The notes beneath the pieces were generated by a model. The model saw nothing but the letters and a program-made list of their open reading frames with translations, did no database searches and was not told the origin of the DNA. A stretch of DNA of 64,000 nt, taken from positions 213,767 through 277,766 of the forward strand of contig NZ_FOKE01000013.1 in assembly GCF_900112065.1 (NCBI RefSeq), read 5' to 3'. A program made the translations under genes and the position numbers. Below are positions 31,647 through 41,294 of this stretch, piece by piece. The DNA comes from Cohnella sp. OV330 (lineage in GTDB: Bacteria; Bacillota; Bacilli; Paenibacillales; Paenibacillaceae). How positions within the stretch are numbered: the stretch's first letter is position 1; each line of letters opens with the position of its first letter.

Positions 31647-32915
31647 TCATCCTTGCAATCCCTTGACGAACGCGGCCGGCTCGACCACGATGCCTTCCGA
31701 TCGCGATTTTTCCGCCGCGAAGGCCATCAGGTGGCTCTGAACCGACTGCTGCGCCGATGTGCGGCCGCCGCCCGAGCCCCCGCCTTCGCCGACCAGCTTG
31801 ACGAAATCCTTCATCAGCCGCTCGTCTCCGCCGCCGTGACCGACATGGCCGCCCGATTGGCCCCAGGAGATTCGCTCCGTCTTCCCGGTGCCGAAGTGCA
31901 GCACCTCGATCGCGTCCTCCTCCATCGTGCCTCGGATCTCGCCTTTCGTGCCCATCAGCTTGATGCTGCGCCCGATGTCCCGCGTGAAGGCGCTCATCGT
32001 GAAGGCGGCGGTCGCGCCGCCCGCGAATTCCAGATTGACGACCTGGCGGTCGACGACATCGTTGTCGCAGCGATAGACGCAGCGGCCGTAAGGACCTTCG
32101 AGCAGCGCGCGATACCGCGCCTCGTAGCTCGGATCGTCGCTGATGGCGGAGGTCGGCCAATCCGTGTTGTCCGTCAAATACTGCCTAGGGGCGTAGTAGA
32201 GGCATTCGTCCGCGGCCGGGCAGCCGTCCAGGCAGCGCTGCGGCGCGCCCGCCGGGGCATGCTCGGGCCGGAAGTGCCCAAGCGAGCCGAAGGAAGAGAC
32301 GCGCACGCAATCCGTCCCGGCCAGCCACAGCAGGATGTCCAGATCGTGGCTGGCCTTCGCCAGAATCATCGGACTGGCATCCGCCGTCCGGCTCCAATTG
32401 CCTCGCACGAAGCTGTGCGCCTGGTGCCAGTAGCCGACATTCTCGTTGTGCACGATGTTCGTCAGCGTGCCGATCCGCCCCTCGTCCAGCAAAGCCTTGA
32501 TCGTGGAGAAAAAATCGGTGTACCGCAGCACGTGGCAGATCGAGAAGATCCGTCCGGCGCTCGCGGCGGCTTCCCCAAGCCGCAGGCACTCCCCGGCATC
32601 GGGCGACATGGGCTTCTCCAGCAGGACGTGGTATCCCGCGGCCAGCGCCTTCATCGCCTGCTCGTAATGCTGCTTGTCCTGCGTGCAGATCAGCACGGCG
32701 TCCGCGAGCTTCGGGCGCGCGAGCAGCTCGTCCGCGCGCTCGAAGCACAGATCGGGCGCGATGGCGTGCGCTTGCCCGACCTGGTTCCTTCGCACGGCGT
32801 TCGGCTCGGCGACGGCGACGACCTGCATCGCCTCCGGATGGCCGATCGCGTACGACGCATAGTAAATTCCTCGCAGCCCGGCGCCGATCAATGCAACCTT
32901 TACCTTCGCTTTCAT
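31647..32915 (-). CDS. Gfo/Idh/MocA-family oxidoreductase
   Basis: A 422-residue NAD(P)-dependent dehydrogenase. The Rossmann motif is VALIGAGLRGIYYASYAIG near residue 8, and the family signature EKPMSPDAGECLRL lies at about 95-110. The C-terminal substrate domain has a four-cysteine-type cluster and GGGSGGG loop near the end. Members oxidise or reduce sugars and inositols; the substrate here is unknown. It overlaps the upstream phosphoesterase stop by 4 bp and lies 13 bp before GH29, so it is co-expressed with glycan hydrolases and may open an oxidative sugar route. Confidence 0.92.
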   Translation of the reverse strand: MKAKVKVALIGAGLRGIYYASYAIGHPEAMQVVAVAEPNAVRRNQVGQAHAIAPDLCFERADELLARPKLADAVLICTQDKQHYEQAMKALAAGYHVLLEKPMSPDAGECLRLGEAAASAGRIFSICHVLRYTDFFSTIKALLDEGRIGTLTNIVHNENVGYWHQAHSFVRGNWSRTADASPMILAKASHDLDILLWLAGTDCVRVSSFGSLGHFRPEHAPAGAPQRCLDGCPAADECLYYAPRQYLTDNTDWPTSAISDDPSYEARYRALLEGPYGRCVYRCDNDVVDRQVVNLEFAGGATAAFTMSAFTRDIGRSIKLMGTKGEIRGTMEEDAIEVLHFGTGKTERISWGQSGGHVGHGGGDERLMKDFVKLVGEGGGSGGGRTSAQQSVQSHLMAFAAEKSRSEGIVVEPAAFVKGLQG

Positions 32916-33910
32916 CCTTGAGACTCACTCCCTGCCTTCTTATATTTATCCGTGCCCATTGCGCCGACCTTCGGCGTCCGGCCCGTCGGTTCATGTCTCG
33001 GCTGCGCCTTCAGCACGGAGCCGTCCGCGAGCCGAAGCCATGTGTCGAAGCTGCGTTCGCCCTCACGGAGTTCGATGACCCGTGCGCCCGGAAGGAAGGG
33101 TCGATCCAGATAGGCGTTTCGCGTCGTTCGACCGTAGCAGAGCCGGATGCCATGCCACTCGCCCCAGTAATCTTGCGCATGGTCGTGCCCGACGAACGTC
33201 CCCATGACGTCGCCCTGCTCGATCATCGCCGCGAACATGCCGGAATTGATCCAAGGCGCGCAGCAGAAGTCCGCGTGGCGCTCTCCGTAGCAGACGCCGA
33301 AGTCCCATACGTCGTTGTATTCCGGAAGCGGGATATGGAAAAACGCGAGAGCCGGCAGCGGGACGCCGCCGTTGTCGACGGCAAGCCGGTGGGACGTATT
33401 CGCATACCATTCGATCTGATCGCGGCGAATCCAATCGTAGAAGCCCATCCGGCTGTATTCGAGCGGCGAGTAGCTTCCGGAATCGAGGAAATACAAGGCG
33501 GCCGCCGCCCCGCGCTCCCGCCCTTCCACCGTCAGCGCGTAATTGCCGGCGCCGTGCACGCCCGGCGCGTCCGGCTTGGCCGCATTGTGCGGGTACGTCA
33601 GTTGGAGCGCGTGCAGTTGCTCCCGCGTGACCGTCCCCTCCGAATCGTGATTGCCGAAGACGGCCGCCCAGGCCGTCCGCGTCCGTTCGGGCACCTCGCA
33701 GGCGCGCCGGAACGCAGCCGCGGGATCGGCATGTCCGGCCGAAGCGATCACATCGCCCGTATAGACGACCAGGTCCGGCTTCTCCGCCTCGATGATTTCA
33801 AGCATCATCCCGGTCATCCGCGTTTCTTCCTCGTCCGGATTCGCGAACTCGGGATCGGTGAATTGTACGATCCGGAACGTTCCGTCCGCTTTGAATCGCA
33901 TCGATTTCAT
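32912..33910 (-). CDS. Calcineurin-like metallophosphoesterase with altered first metal motif
   Basis: A 332-residue phosphoesterase without signal peptide. Conserved motifs: LVVYTGDV, AVFGNHDSE, FFHIPLPEY and GTFVGHDH. In motif I the usual D-x-H is replaced: IVQFTDPEF here, against IVQFTDVHW in the paralogue at 46102. The histidine ligand is therefore lost, replaced in register by glutamate. The ATG at 33910 is chosen because the paralogue starts at the matching point. It is the first gene of the GH29/GH35 operon and divergent from the ABC importer genes. The substrate is likely a phosphorylated sugar or phosphodiester, but this is not certain. Confidence 0.88.
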   Translation of the reverse strand: MKSMRFKADGTFRIVQFTDPEFANPDEEETRMTGMMLEIIEAEKPDLVVYTGDVIASAGHADPAAAFRRACEVPERTRTAWAAVFGNHDSEGTVTREQLHALQLTYPHNAAKPDAPGVHGAGNYALTVEGRERGAAAALYFLDSGSYSPLEYSRMGFYDWIRRDQIEWYANTSHRLAVDNGGVPLPALAFFHIPLPEYNDVWDFGVCYGERHADFCCAPWINSGMFAAMIEQGDVMGTFVGHDHAQDYWGEWHGIRLCYGRTTRNAYLDRPFLPGARVIELREGERSFDTWLRLADGSVLKAQPRHEPTGRTPKVGAMGTDKYKKAGSESQG

Positions 33911-34149
33911 ATAAGCAAAGGCCACCTCCGCAATCACTTAACTGTACTTCCGGCGACCGTTCGCGGTCCGCCGGCCTTGGCTACGCCACTAGCATATGAG
34001 CCCCTATCAGCCGCGTCAATACGCGGCCCCGCCGTTCGCGCAACAAGTCACGAGCGTGCCAAGATCAAGTCATCATCCTAGTAGTGACGCCGATCGGCCC
34101 CTTGCTATAATCGAGTCACCGCAACGGACGCACAGAAAGGATGAGCCAT

Positions 34150-35139
34150 TTGGCAGCGCTACCAACGATAGAACACACCGCATCGCAAGCAGAGCTTCGC
34201 CGAGCCGTGCCCGCGTCCCGAACACGGACATTATGGAGGCAGATCAAGAAGTACAAAGCTCTGCTGCTCATGACGCTGCCCGGCGTCGTCTACTTGATCG
34301 TCAACAACTACATTCCGATGTACGGCGTCATACTCGCTTTTAAAAACCTGAACTACGTGCAGGGCATCTGGGGCAGCCCCTTCGTCGGATTCGACAACTT
34401 CAAGTTCCTGTTCCAGTCTCCGGACGCCTTCCTGATCACGCGCAATACGATCGCTTACAACGTCGCGTTTATCGTCTTCAATCTGATCCTGGCGCTGCTG
34501 ACCGCGCTGCTCATCAACGAGATCAAGGACAAATTCGTCGCCCGCTTCTACCAAAGCACCTTCCTGCTGCCCCACATCATCTCGATGGTCGTGGTCGCCT
34601 ATCTGGTATACAGCTTCCTCAACACGGACAGCGGCCTCGTGAACCGGCAGATCGTCAAATGGTTCGGCACGGACGCGATCTCCTGGTATACCGAGTCCCG
34701 CTATTGGCCCTACGTTCTCGTGATCGTCAACGCATGGAAAAACGTAGGCTACCTGTCCATCATCTACTTTGCCGCCATCATCGGCATCGACAAGGAGTAT
34801 TACGAGGCGGCGACGATCGACGGCGCCAGCAAGTGGAGACAGATGACCCGGATCACGCTGCCGCTCATCTCGCCGGTCATCGTCGTCATGACGTTGCTCG
34901 CTATCAGCTCCATCATGCGTTCGGACTTCGGCCTGTTCTACCAAGTGCCGATGAATTCGGGACCGCTGCTGCCGACGACCAATACGATCGATACCTTCGT
35001 CTACCGGGCGATGGTCGGGTTCGGCGATATCGGAATGTCCGCCGCGGCCGGCTTGTACCAGTCCGTCGTCTGCTTTTTCCTGATCCTCGCAGCCAACCTG
35101 CTCGTCCGTCGAGTCAGCAAGCAAGACGCCCTATTCTAA
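34150..35139 (+). CDS. Sugar ABC transporter permease, LplB type
   Basis: A 329-residue inner-membrane permease with six predicted membrane helices starting at KYKALLLMTLPGVVYLIVNNY. The EAA loop reads EYYEAATIDGASKWRQMTRITLPLISPVI, which contacts an ATPase supplied elsewhere (no ATPase gene is present, as usual for this family that shares MsmX-type ATPases). TTG at 34150 is preferred: AAAGGATG lies 6-8 bp upstream, whereas the in-frame ATG at 34141 directly abuts the Shine-Dalgarno bases. It is first in an importer operon with the genes at 35162 and 36128. Confidence 0.92.
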   Translation: MAALPTIEHTASQAELRRAVPASRTRTLWRQIKKYKALLLMTLPGVVYLIVNNYIPMYGVILAFKNLNYVQGIWGSPFVGFDNFKFLFQSPDAFLITRNTIAYNVAFIVFNLILALLTALLINEIKDKFVARFYQSTFLLPHIISMVVVAYLVYSFLNTDSGLVNRQIVKWFGTDAISWYTESRYWPYVLVIVNAWKNVGYLSIIYFAAIIGIDKEYYEAATIDGASKWRQMTRITLPLISPVIVVMTLLAISSIMRSDFGLFYQVPMNSGPLLPTTNTIDTFVYRAMVGFGDIGMSAAAGLYQSVVCFFLILAANLLVRRVSKQDALF

Positions 35140-35161
35140 ACGAGAGGAGGCACGACGCCGC

Positions 35162-36052
35162 ATGCCGATTGCCAGCCGTATACGCATTCCGTTCATTCAC
35201 CTGTTTTTCGTGTTGTTCGCCATTGCATCGCTCTTGCCGTTCGTCCTCGTCTTCATCGTATCGATTACCGACGAGCAGTCGATCGCCCGGCACGGCTACT
35301 CTTTGTTCCCGAGCAAGATTAAATTTGCCGCCTACAACTTCCTGTTCAACGACTTCGCGCAGATTGCCCGGTCTTATGGCGTTACCATCGTCTGCACCTT
35401 CATAGGCACGATTCTGAGCGTGCTGATCACGGCCCTGTTCGCCTATCCGCTGTCGCGACCCGGACTTCCGCTGAAGCGAACGCTGAGCTTCTTCCTGTTC
35501 TTCACGATGCTGTTCAGCGGCGGCATGGCGCCTTGGTATATCACCTACGTCACGATGTTCGGGATGAAAAACACGCTGATGTCCATGATCGTCCCGAACC
35601 TGCTGCTGAGCGCGTTCAACGTCCTGCTGATGCGCAGCTTTTTCGCCAATACGATACCCGAGTCGATCGTCGAATCGGGCACGATCGACGGGGCGAGCGA
35701 ATGGAAGATCTTCCTGAAGCTGATCGTGCCGCTGTCGGCTCCGATCGTCGCGACGATCGCCCTCTTCAATCTGCTGTCATACTGGAACGATTGGTACAAC
35801 TGCATGCTGTTCATCGACAAGGCGGGACTTATGAACATCCAGTATCTGATGACGAAGATGCTGCTGAACGTCCAGTTCCTGATCGAAAAGTCGAGCTCCT
35901 CGAGCAATGCGACAGAACTGCTGTCCAAGATGCCGACCGAGACCATTCGCATGGCTCTCGCCATCATCGGCATCGCGCCTCTCTTGGTCGCGTATCCGTT
36001 CTTCCAGCGGTACTACATCAGCGGCATTACCAGCGGCGCGGTCAAGGGTTAA
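35162..36052 (+). CDS. Carbohydrate ABC transporter permease, LplC/YtcP type
   Basis: A 296-residue permease with six membrane helices. The EAA motif is ESGTIDGASEWKIFLKLIVPLSAPIVATI and the C-terminus ends in the family pattern YPFFQRYYISGITSGAVKG. It pairs with the permease 22 bp upstream to form the channel heterodimer and uses the lipoprotein encoded next. AGAGGAGG precedes the ATG. LplB/LplC-type pairs import oligosaccharides in Paenibacillaceae. Confidence 0.95.
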   Translation: MPIASRIRIPFIHLFFVLFAIASLLPFVLVFIVSITDEQSIARHGYSLFPSKIKFAAYNFLFNDFAQIARSYGVTIVCTFIGTILSVLITALFAYPLSRPGLPLKRTLSFFLFFTMLFSGGMAPWYITYVTMFGMKNTLMSMIVPNLLLSAFNVLLMRSFFANTIPESIVESGTIDGASEWKIFLKLIVPLSAPIVATIALFNLLSYWNDWYNCMLFIDKAGLMNIQYLMTKMLLNVQFLIEKSSSSSNATELLSKMPTETIRMALAIIGIAPLLVAYPFFQRYYISGITSGAVKG

Positions 36053-36127
36053 TTCCCATCGATCTAGCCGTTGTCAAAGATTCATAGATCCTTAATATTA
36101 GAAGGTAGAGAAGGGAATGGGACAAAG

Positions 36128-37672
36128 ATGAAGAAATCTCAAGCAGTCATCGCCCTCTTGACGGGAGGAGCGCTGCTCCTGTCCGCGTGCGGCAACAATT
36201 CCGGCAACGGCAACAACGCCGCAAGCTCGCCATCGGCTTCGGCCGGCTCAAGCGCGGGCTCCTCCGCAACCGCTTCCGCTAGCGGAAACGATACGGCGGC
36301 GAGTCTGAAGCCGTACAAGCTGACGCTTGTCTATCCCGGTTCGGCCCCTGCCGACCTGCAGCTCGTTCAAGACGAGATGAGCAAGTACCTGACGGAGAAG
36401 ATCAACGCCACGATCGAACTGAAGTCGATCGACTGGGGTTCCTGGCTCGACAAGACGAATCTGATGAAAATCTCCGGCGAGCAGTTCGACCTCATTTTCA
36501 CGGCAAACTGGTACAACTACGCCATCGACGTATCGAAAGGTCAATTCCTCGAGCTGTCCGATCTGATGGAGAAGAACGGCAAGGATATCCCGGGCGTGCT
36601 CGGCGACGACTTCTTGAAAGGCGCGAAGATTAACGGCAAGCTGTTCGCGCTCCCGACCAAAAAGGAATTCGCCCAAGGCTTCGGCTTCCTGCTGAACAAA
36701 TCGCTCGTCGACAAGTACCAGTTCAATACCGAGGGCGTCAAGTCGCTCGAAGACATGGAAGCGATGTTCAAGACGATCAAGGAGAAGGAGCCGGGCATCA
36801 TCCCGATTGCCGGCAACAAATTCTCGCAGACTTGGGGCGCTGCCAACTACGACGGCGATCTGCCTCGCGACAGCAAGGAGCTCAAGGTCATCGACAGGCT
36901 CACCGATCCGAAGTACATCGACTTCTTCAAGCGGATGCGGCAGTGGAACCAAAACGCCTGGTTCGACAAGGACGTCGTCACCTCGAACGACAGCGACCAG
37001 GCCCAGAATCTGATCAAGGCCGGCAAGGCGTTCGCCATCGGCCAGTCGCTCAAGCCGGGCAAGGACAAGGAGATGACCGTTCAACTCGGCATCCCGCTCG
37101 TTCAAGTCGAGACCGCCGTGCCGTACACGACGACAGGGGAAGCGCAAGGCGCCATGCTCGCCATCTCCCGCACCTCCGGCGATCCGGACCGGGCGATGAT
37201 GCTCTTGAACCTGCTGTATACCGATCCGAAGCTGCTCAACATGCTGGATTGGGGCATCGAAGGCAAGCACTACGCCAAAAAGTCGGATAACGTCATCGAT
37301 TATCCGGAAGGCGTAAACGGGCAGAACACGGGTTATCCGACGCCGGGCGGCTGGATGTTCGGCAACCAGTTCAATTCGTACCTGTGGGCCAACGAGGACC
37401 CGGACAAGTGGGCGCAATTCGAAAAGTTCAACGCGAGCTCCGAAAAGTCGCTCGCCCTCGGGTTCACCTTCGACCCGACGCCGGTCAAGTCGGAGAAGGC
37501 CGCGCTGGAGAACGTCGACAAAGAATTCATTAACGTGCTGAACGCCGGCGCGGTCGATGTCGACGCCACGGTTGCCAAGTACAAGGCGAAGCGGGATGCC
37601 GCGGGCTTCCAGAAGGTGCTCGCCGAGGAGCAGCGCCAGATGGACGAGTGGGCGAAGTCGCAAGGCAAATAA
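36128..37672 (+). CDS. Extracellular sugar-binding lipoprotein (LplA type)
   Basis: A 514-residue solute-binding protein. The N-terminus MKKSQAVIALLTGGALLLSAC gives a clear lipobox, followed by an Asn/Ser/Ala-rich linker. The mature part has the family-1 two-lobe fold with a DUF3502-like C-terminal region. It delivers oligosaccharide to the two upstream permeases. The start at 36128 is chosen because the signal peptide begins there; an in-frame TTG lies further upstream. A strong terminator at 37680 ends the importer operon before the sensor kinase. Confidence 0.94.
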   Translation: MKKSQAVIALLTGGALLLSACGNNSGNGNNAASSPSASAGSSAGSSATASASGNDTAASLKPYKLTLVYPGSAPADLQLVQDEMSKYLTEKINATIELKSIDWGSWLDKTNLMKISGEQFDLIFTANWYNYAIDVSKGQFLELSDLMEKNGKDIPGVLGDDFLKGAKINGKLFALPTKKEFAQGFGFLLNKSLVDKYQFNTEGVKSLEDMEAMFKTIKEKEPGIIPIAGNKFSQTWGAANYDGDLPRDSKELKVIDRLTDPKYIDFFKRMRQWNQNAWFDKDVVTSNDSDQAQNLIKAGKAFAIGQSLKPGKDKEMTVQLGIPLVQVETAVPYTTTGEAQGAMLAISRTSGDPDRAMMLLNLLYTDPKLLNMLDWGIEGKHYAKKSDNVIDYPEGVNGQNTGYPTPGGWMFGNQFNSYLWANEDPDKWAQFEKFNASSEKSLALGFTFDPTPVKSEKAALENVDKEFINVLNAGAVDVDATVAKYKAKRDAAGFQKVLAEEQRQMDEWAKSQGK

Positions 37673-37679
37673 GACGGAC

Positions 37680-37703
37680 GGAGCTGGGGCGTGCCCCAGC
37701 TCC
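37680..37703 (+). terminator. Terminator of the importer operon
   Basis: GGAGCTGGGGC-GT-GCCCCAGCTCC hairpin followed by ATTTCCCTTTCTCTTT. Confidence 0.8.
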
Positions 37704-37776
37704 ATTTCCCTTTCTCTTTCCTGTCCCCCCGCGGGGAGTTGTGCCATAATGACTAGAAAACGCCCGGAGGATGCAG

Positions 37777-39525
37777 ATGAATCCAAAACGATCGCTTCGC
37801 TCGATGTTGACCGTCGGCTTCGCCGCGATCGCGCTGCCTCTCGTCTGTCTGCTGCTCTACAGCAACCATACGGCCTCCGATGCGCTGCGAGGGCAGGCGG
37901 CCGAGGCCAACAAGAACATGATCGCTCTGTACGCCAACCAGATTCAGGCGGTCCTGGGCAACGAATCGAAATATTTATACGATCTGGCTTCCTACAACTC
38001 TGACGTCCTGTCGCTGGACCGGATGATCGCCGACTCTTCTGAATATGCGCTCGCCAAGGTGCGAATCCGGAACAGCCTGCAGCAATATATCCGATTCAAC
38101 AGCGGCGTGGACATCCAGTTCGCCTACCATGTCGCCTACCGGGACCTCATTCAAACGAACTATAACTCCGGCTCCTATGAGGAAGCGACGGCGATCGAGA
38201 CGTGCCTGAACCGTATGCTCGCTTCCGTGAAGCCCGGGGATCCGCACTTCTCCGGGTGGAAGGAGCTGCGCTGCGGCGACGTCGACAGCCTGATCCGCCT
38301 CGTGGATACCGGCTACGGCGTATATCTGGGCGGATGGGCTCGTCTCGATCATCTGATGGTGCCGCTTGAGCTGATTCAGCTCGGCGGGGGCGGCTTCGCC
38401 GCGTTCGCGGACCGGCAGGGCCGGCTCATCGCGGGCACGTTCGACGCCGAACGCCTCGAAGAAGCGCCCGTCGTCGAAGCCCGGGCGGACTATCAGCGGA
38501 TTCGAGGGAAGCGCGAGACCTACATCGCGGTCAGCAATCCGGTCGCCACGACCGACGTCAGGCTTGCCGCGTTCATTCCCGAGAAGCGGATGCTGCAAAA
38601 TTTGGCCTGGTTCCGCAAGTTCATCGCCTGGGTTCCCTTTTTTGCCGTCGCGCTGCTCTTGCTCTACCTGCTCTACTTGAACAACATCATCATCAGGCCG
38701 ATGAACGGCCTGCTTAAGGGCATGCGCACGCTGACGCGGGGAGATTGGAAGATTCGGCTGGGCGACACCGCTTCCAGGGAATTCAGCTCCTTGAACGACG
38801 CGTTCAACGGCATGGCGAACGAGATCCAGGATCTGAAGATCCATGTTTACGAGGAACAGATCCGGACGCACAAGGCCGAGCTGAAGCATCTGCAGCTTCA
38901 GATCAATCCTCACTTTTTGCTCAACAGCATCAACGTCGTCTACAACCTGGCGCAGCTAAAAAACTACGAGATCATCCAATCGATGTGTCTCAATCTGGTC
39001 AAATACTTCAGGTTCACGACGCAGACGAACCAACCGTTCGTGACGCTGTCCGAGGAACTCGATCATATGGACAGCTACTTGTGCATTCAGCAGCTTCGCT
39101 TCCCGGGCAGAATCACGTTCCGGATCGACTTGGCGGAGGACGCGCGCGAAGTCCGGATTCCGCCGCTGATCGTACAGCCCTTCATCGAAAACGCGATCAA
39201 ATACGGCTTCGACTTCATGGAGAAGCCCTTTCATATCGAGATTCAGGCGATGCTCGCCGAGGGCGGCCGGCGCTGCCGCATCCGGATCGCCGACAACGGC
39301 TGCGGATTTCCCGAGGACGTGCTGCATGCGATGCAGAGCGGGGACTACTTCCGCCAGACCGACGGCAAGCATCTCGGCATCTGGAACTGCTACCATCGCT
39401 TGCAGCTGCTGTACGGGCCGGAAGCGCGGCTGGCGTGCGGCAACGCCGCGGAAGGCGGCGCGCTGATCGATCTGACGGTCCCCGCCGAGCTGTCCGATTC
39501 GTCCGCCAACCTATTGCATGCTTAA
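37777..39525 (+). CDS. Sensor histidine kinase, YesM type
   Basis: A 582-residue membrane kinase. A first membrane helix (about 10-30), an extracellular sensor region (about 31-285), a second helix (WVPFFAVALLLLYLLYL), HAMP, then His_kinase domain with the phospho-acceptor in QINPHFLLNS and HATPase_c with PPLIVQPFIENAIKYG and DNGCGF. The ATG at 37777 has GGAGG at suitable spacing; the ATG 6 bp earlier is too close. It overlaps the upstream end of the response regulator's open frame, and the two form the standard YesM/YesN pair that controls adjacent Lpl-type importers. Confidence 0.94.
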   Translation: MNPKRSLRSMLTVGFAAIALPLVCLLLYSNHTASDALRGQAAEANKNMIALYANQIQAVLGNESKYLYDLASYNSDVLSLDRMIADSSEYALAKVRIRNSLQQYIRFNSGVDIQFAYHVAYRDLIQTNYNSGSYEEATAIETCLNRMLASVKPGDPHFSGWKELRCGDVDSLIRLVDTGYGVYLGGWARLDHLMVPLELIQLGGGGFAAFADRQGRLIAGTFDAERLEEAPVVEARADYQRIRGKRETYIAVSNPVATTDVRLAAFIPEKRMLQNLAWFRKFIAWVPFFAVALLLLYLLYLNNIIIRPMNGLLKGMRTLTRGDWKIRLGDTASREFSSLNDAFNGMANEIQDLKIHVYEEQIRTHKAELKHLQLQINPHFLLNSINVVYNLAQLKNYEIIQSMCLNLVKYFRFTTQTNQPFVTLSEELDHMDSYLCIQQLRFPGRITFRIDLAEDAREVRIPPLIVQPFIENAIKYGFDFMEKPFHIEIQAMLAEGGRRCRIRIADNGCGFPEDVLHAMQSGDYFRQTDGKHLGIWNCYHRLQLLYGPEARLACGNAAEGGALIDLTVPAELSDSSANLLHA

Positions 39526-39556
39526 GAAGCGACCGATCAACGGAGGGGATTCGATC

Positions 39557-41179
39557 GTGAACGTATTGATTGTCGACGATGAGATGTATGCCGTATTGGG
39601 AATGAAGGACGCGATCGGCTGGGAAGCGCTCGGCGTCGCGGCCGTTTACGAGGCCTATAATATGAAGCAAGCCATTCGTCGCTTCGAAGAGCAGACGATC
39701 CATGTCATGATCTGCGATATCGAAATGCCGAAGGGAACGGGGCTCGACCTGCTGGAATGGGTGAACGAGCATTCGCCGGATACGGAGACGATCTTCCTGA
39801 CGGCCCACGGGGACTTCCGCTTCATGCAGCGGGCCATTCAATTGAGCAGCTTCGACTATATGATGAAGCCCGTCGAATTCCCCGCCCTGGAGGCGACGGT
39901 CCGGCGCGCGATACAGACCGTGGAGGAACGCCGTGCCGAGCGCATTCGCAACGAAAACTACAAGCCGTACTACGAACTGTGGAACCGGAAGAAAATGCTG
40001 CTGAGCGAGCGCTTCTGGTACGACCTGCTGGCGCAGCGCGTCGTCGTCGATGCGTCGTCCGCGACGGCGACGGCGGCCGAATACGGCCTTCAACTGCGCG
40101 AGGGCGACCGGCTGCTGCCGATTCTGGTCAGCGTGGAAAATTGGATGCGGGAGCTCAGCACGCGGGACGAAGAGGTCATGGAGTATGCCGTCCGCCAATC
40201 GGCCCTGGAGATGCTGATCGCCGGCGCACGGGGCGAGGTCGTCCAGACGAAGCAGGGCGTGACGATCGCCCTCCTATTCCTCTCGCCCGAAGAAGAAGCG
40301 CTGCTGTCCTCGAGCCGAATCGGCGGCGCCTGCCAGGAATATATCGCGGCCTGCCGGCAGTACTTGAACTGCCAGCTATCGTGCTATATCGGCGAGCCGA
40401 CGGCGCTGCACGAGCTCGCCGCCATGTACAAGGCGCTCCTCGCCATGGAGTTCAACAACCTGAGCGAAGCCAATCAGCTCAATTGGCTGGCCGAGCTGTC
40501 GCACGAACCGGCGCCCGGCCTGCGGCCGACGCTGCCCGACTTCGCCGTCTGGTCGCAGCTGCTCGAGCTCGGCAAGGCCGACGAGCTGATCCGGGAGCTG
40601 CGCGGCAGCCTGCGGGAGCTGGGGGCGGATCGGCGGTTCGGGGCGGACGCTCTCCAGGCGTTCTACCAGGGGTTTCAGCAGATGATTCATTACCTGCTGC
40701 AGAAGAAGGGACTGTCGGCAAGCCAGCTGCTGCGCGAAGACGACGGACTCGCCCAAGGCGCCTTGCCTCCGCGGACGCTGGAGCAGATGGAGAAGTACGG
40801 CTCGGACTGGATCGGCGCCATCCACCGCAGCCTGTTCCAGAACGAGTCGGTCGTCCAGCGTCTGCGCGCCTACATCGCCGATCATCTGGGCGAGAACGTC
40901 ACCCGCGAGATGCTGGCCGAATACGTTCACCTGAACCCGGCTTACTTGTCGCGGCTATTCAAGAAAGAAACGGGCCTCAGCATCACCGACTATCTGCTCG
41001 GCGAACGCATGCGGATGGCGAAGGAGCTCATCTCCCGCTCCGCGCTCCCGATCTCCGAGATCGCCCGGACGCTCGGGTACAACAACTTCTCGTACTTCTC
41101 CCGGATGTTCCGGAAGGTGTACCACGCCAATCCGCAGCAGTTTCGCAAGCAAGCGGGGAGTGTGAATAATGGGACGTGA
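39557..41179 (+). CDS. Response regulator with AraC-type DNA-binding domain, YesN type
   Basis: A 540-residue regulator. The receiver domain (1-120) has NVLIVDDEM, the phospho-acceptor Asp in VMICDIEMPKGTGLDLL, and K in FDYMMKPVEFPAL. A long central region follows (about 120-430), then a double HTH AraC domain at the C-terminus (VTREMLAEYVHLNPAYLSRLFKKETG... and ISEIARTLGYNNFSYFSRMFRK). It starts with GTG at 39557, 10 bp after GGAGG. Likely controls the importer at 34150 and the nearby hydrolase operon. Confidence 0.94.
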   Translation: MNVLIVDDEMYAVLGMKDAIGWEALGVAAVYEAYNMKQAIRRFEEQTIHVMICDIEMPKGTGLDLLEWVNEHSPDTETIFLTAHGDFRFMQRAIQLSSFDYMMKPVEFPALEATVRRAIQTVEERRAERIRNENYKPYYELWNRKKMLLSERFWYDLLAQRVVVDASSATATAAEYGLQLREGDRLLPILVSVENWMRELSTRDEEVMEYAVRQSALEMLIAGARGEVVQTKQGVTIALLFLSPEEEALLSSSRIGGACQEYIAACRQYLNCQLSCYIGEPTALHELAAMYKALLAMEFNNLSEANQLNWLAELSHEPAPGLRPTLPDFAVWSQLLELGKADELIRELRGSLRELGADRRFGADALQAFYQGFQQMIHYLLQKKGLSASQLLREDDGLAQGALPPRTLEQMEKYGSDWIGAIHRSLFQNESVVQRLRAYIADHLGENVTREMLAEYVHLNPAYLSRLFKKETGLSITDYLLGERMRMAKELISRSALPISEIARTLGYNNFSYFSRMFRKVYHANPQQFRKQAGSVNNGT

Positions 41180-41209
41180 GCGCGGCGGATGGTCGGCGGA
41201 TATGCAAAG

Positions 41210-41243
41210 AGGACCGCGGAGGATGACTCCGCGGTCCTTTTTC
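41210..41243 (+). terminator. Terminator of the YesM/YesN operon
   Basis: AGGACCGCGGAG pairs with CTCCGCGGTCCT around GATGA and is followed by TTTTTC. Confidence 0.88.
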
Positions 41244-41294
41244 TATTTCCCTAATTAGAAGGCGATTGAAAGGCGGTCGCCGCAATGCGGGGGG

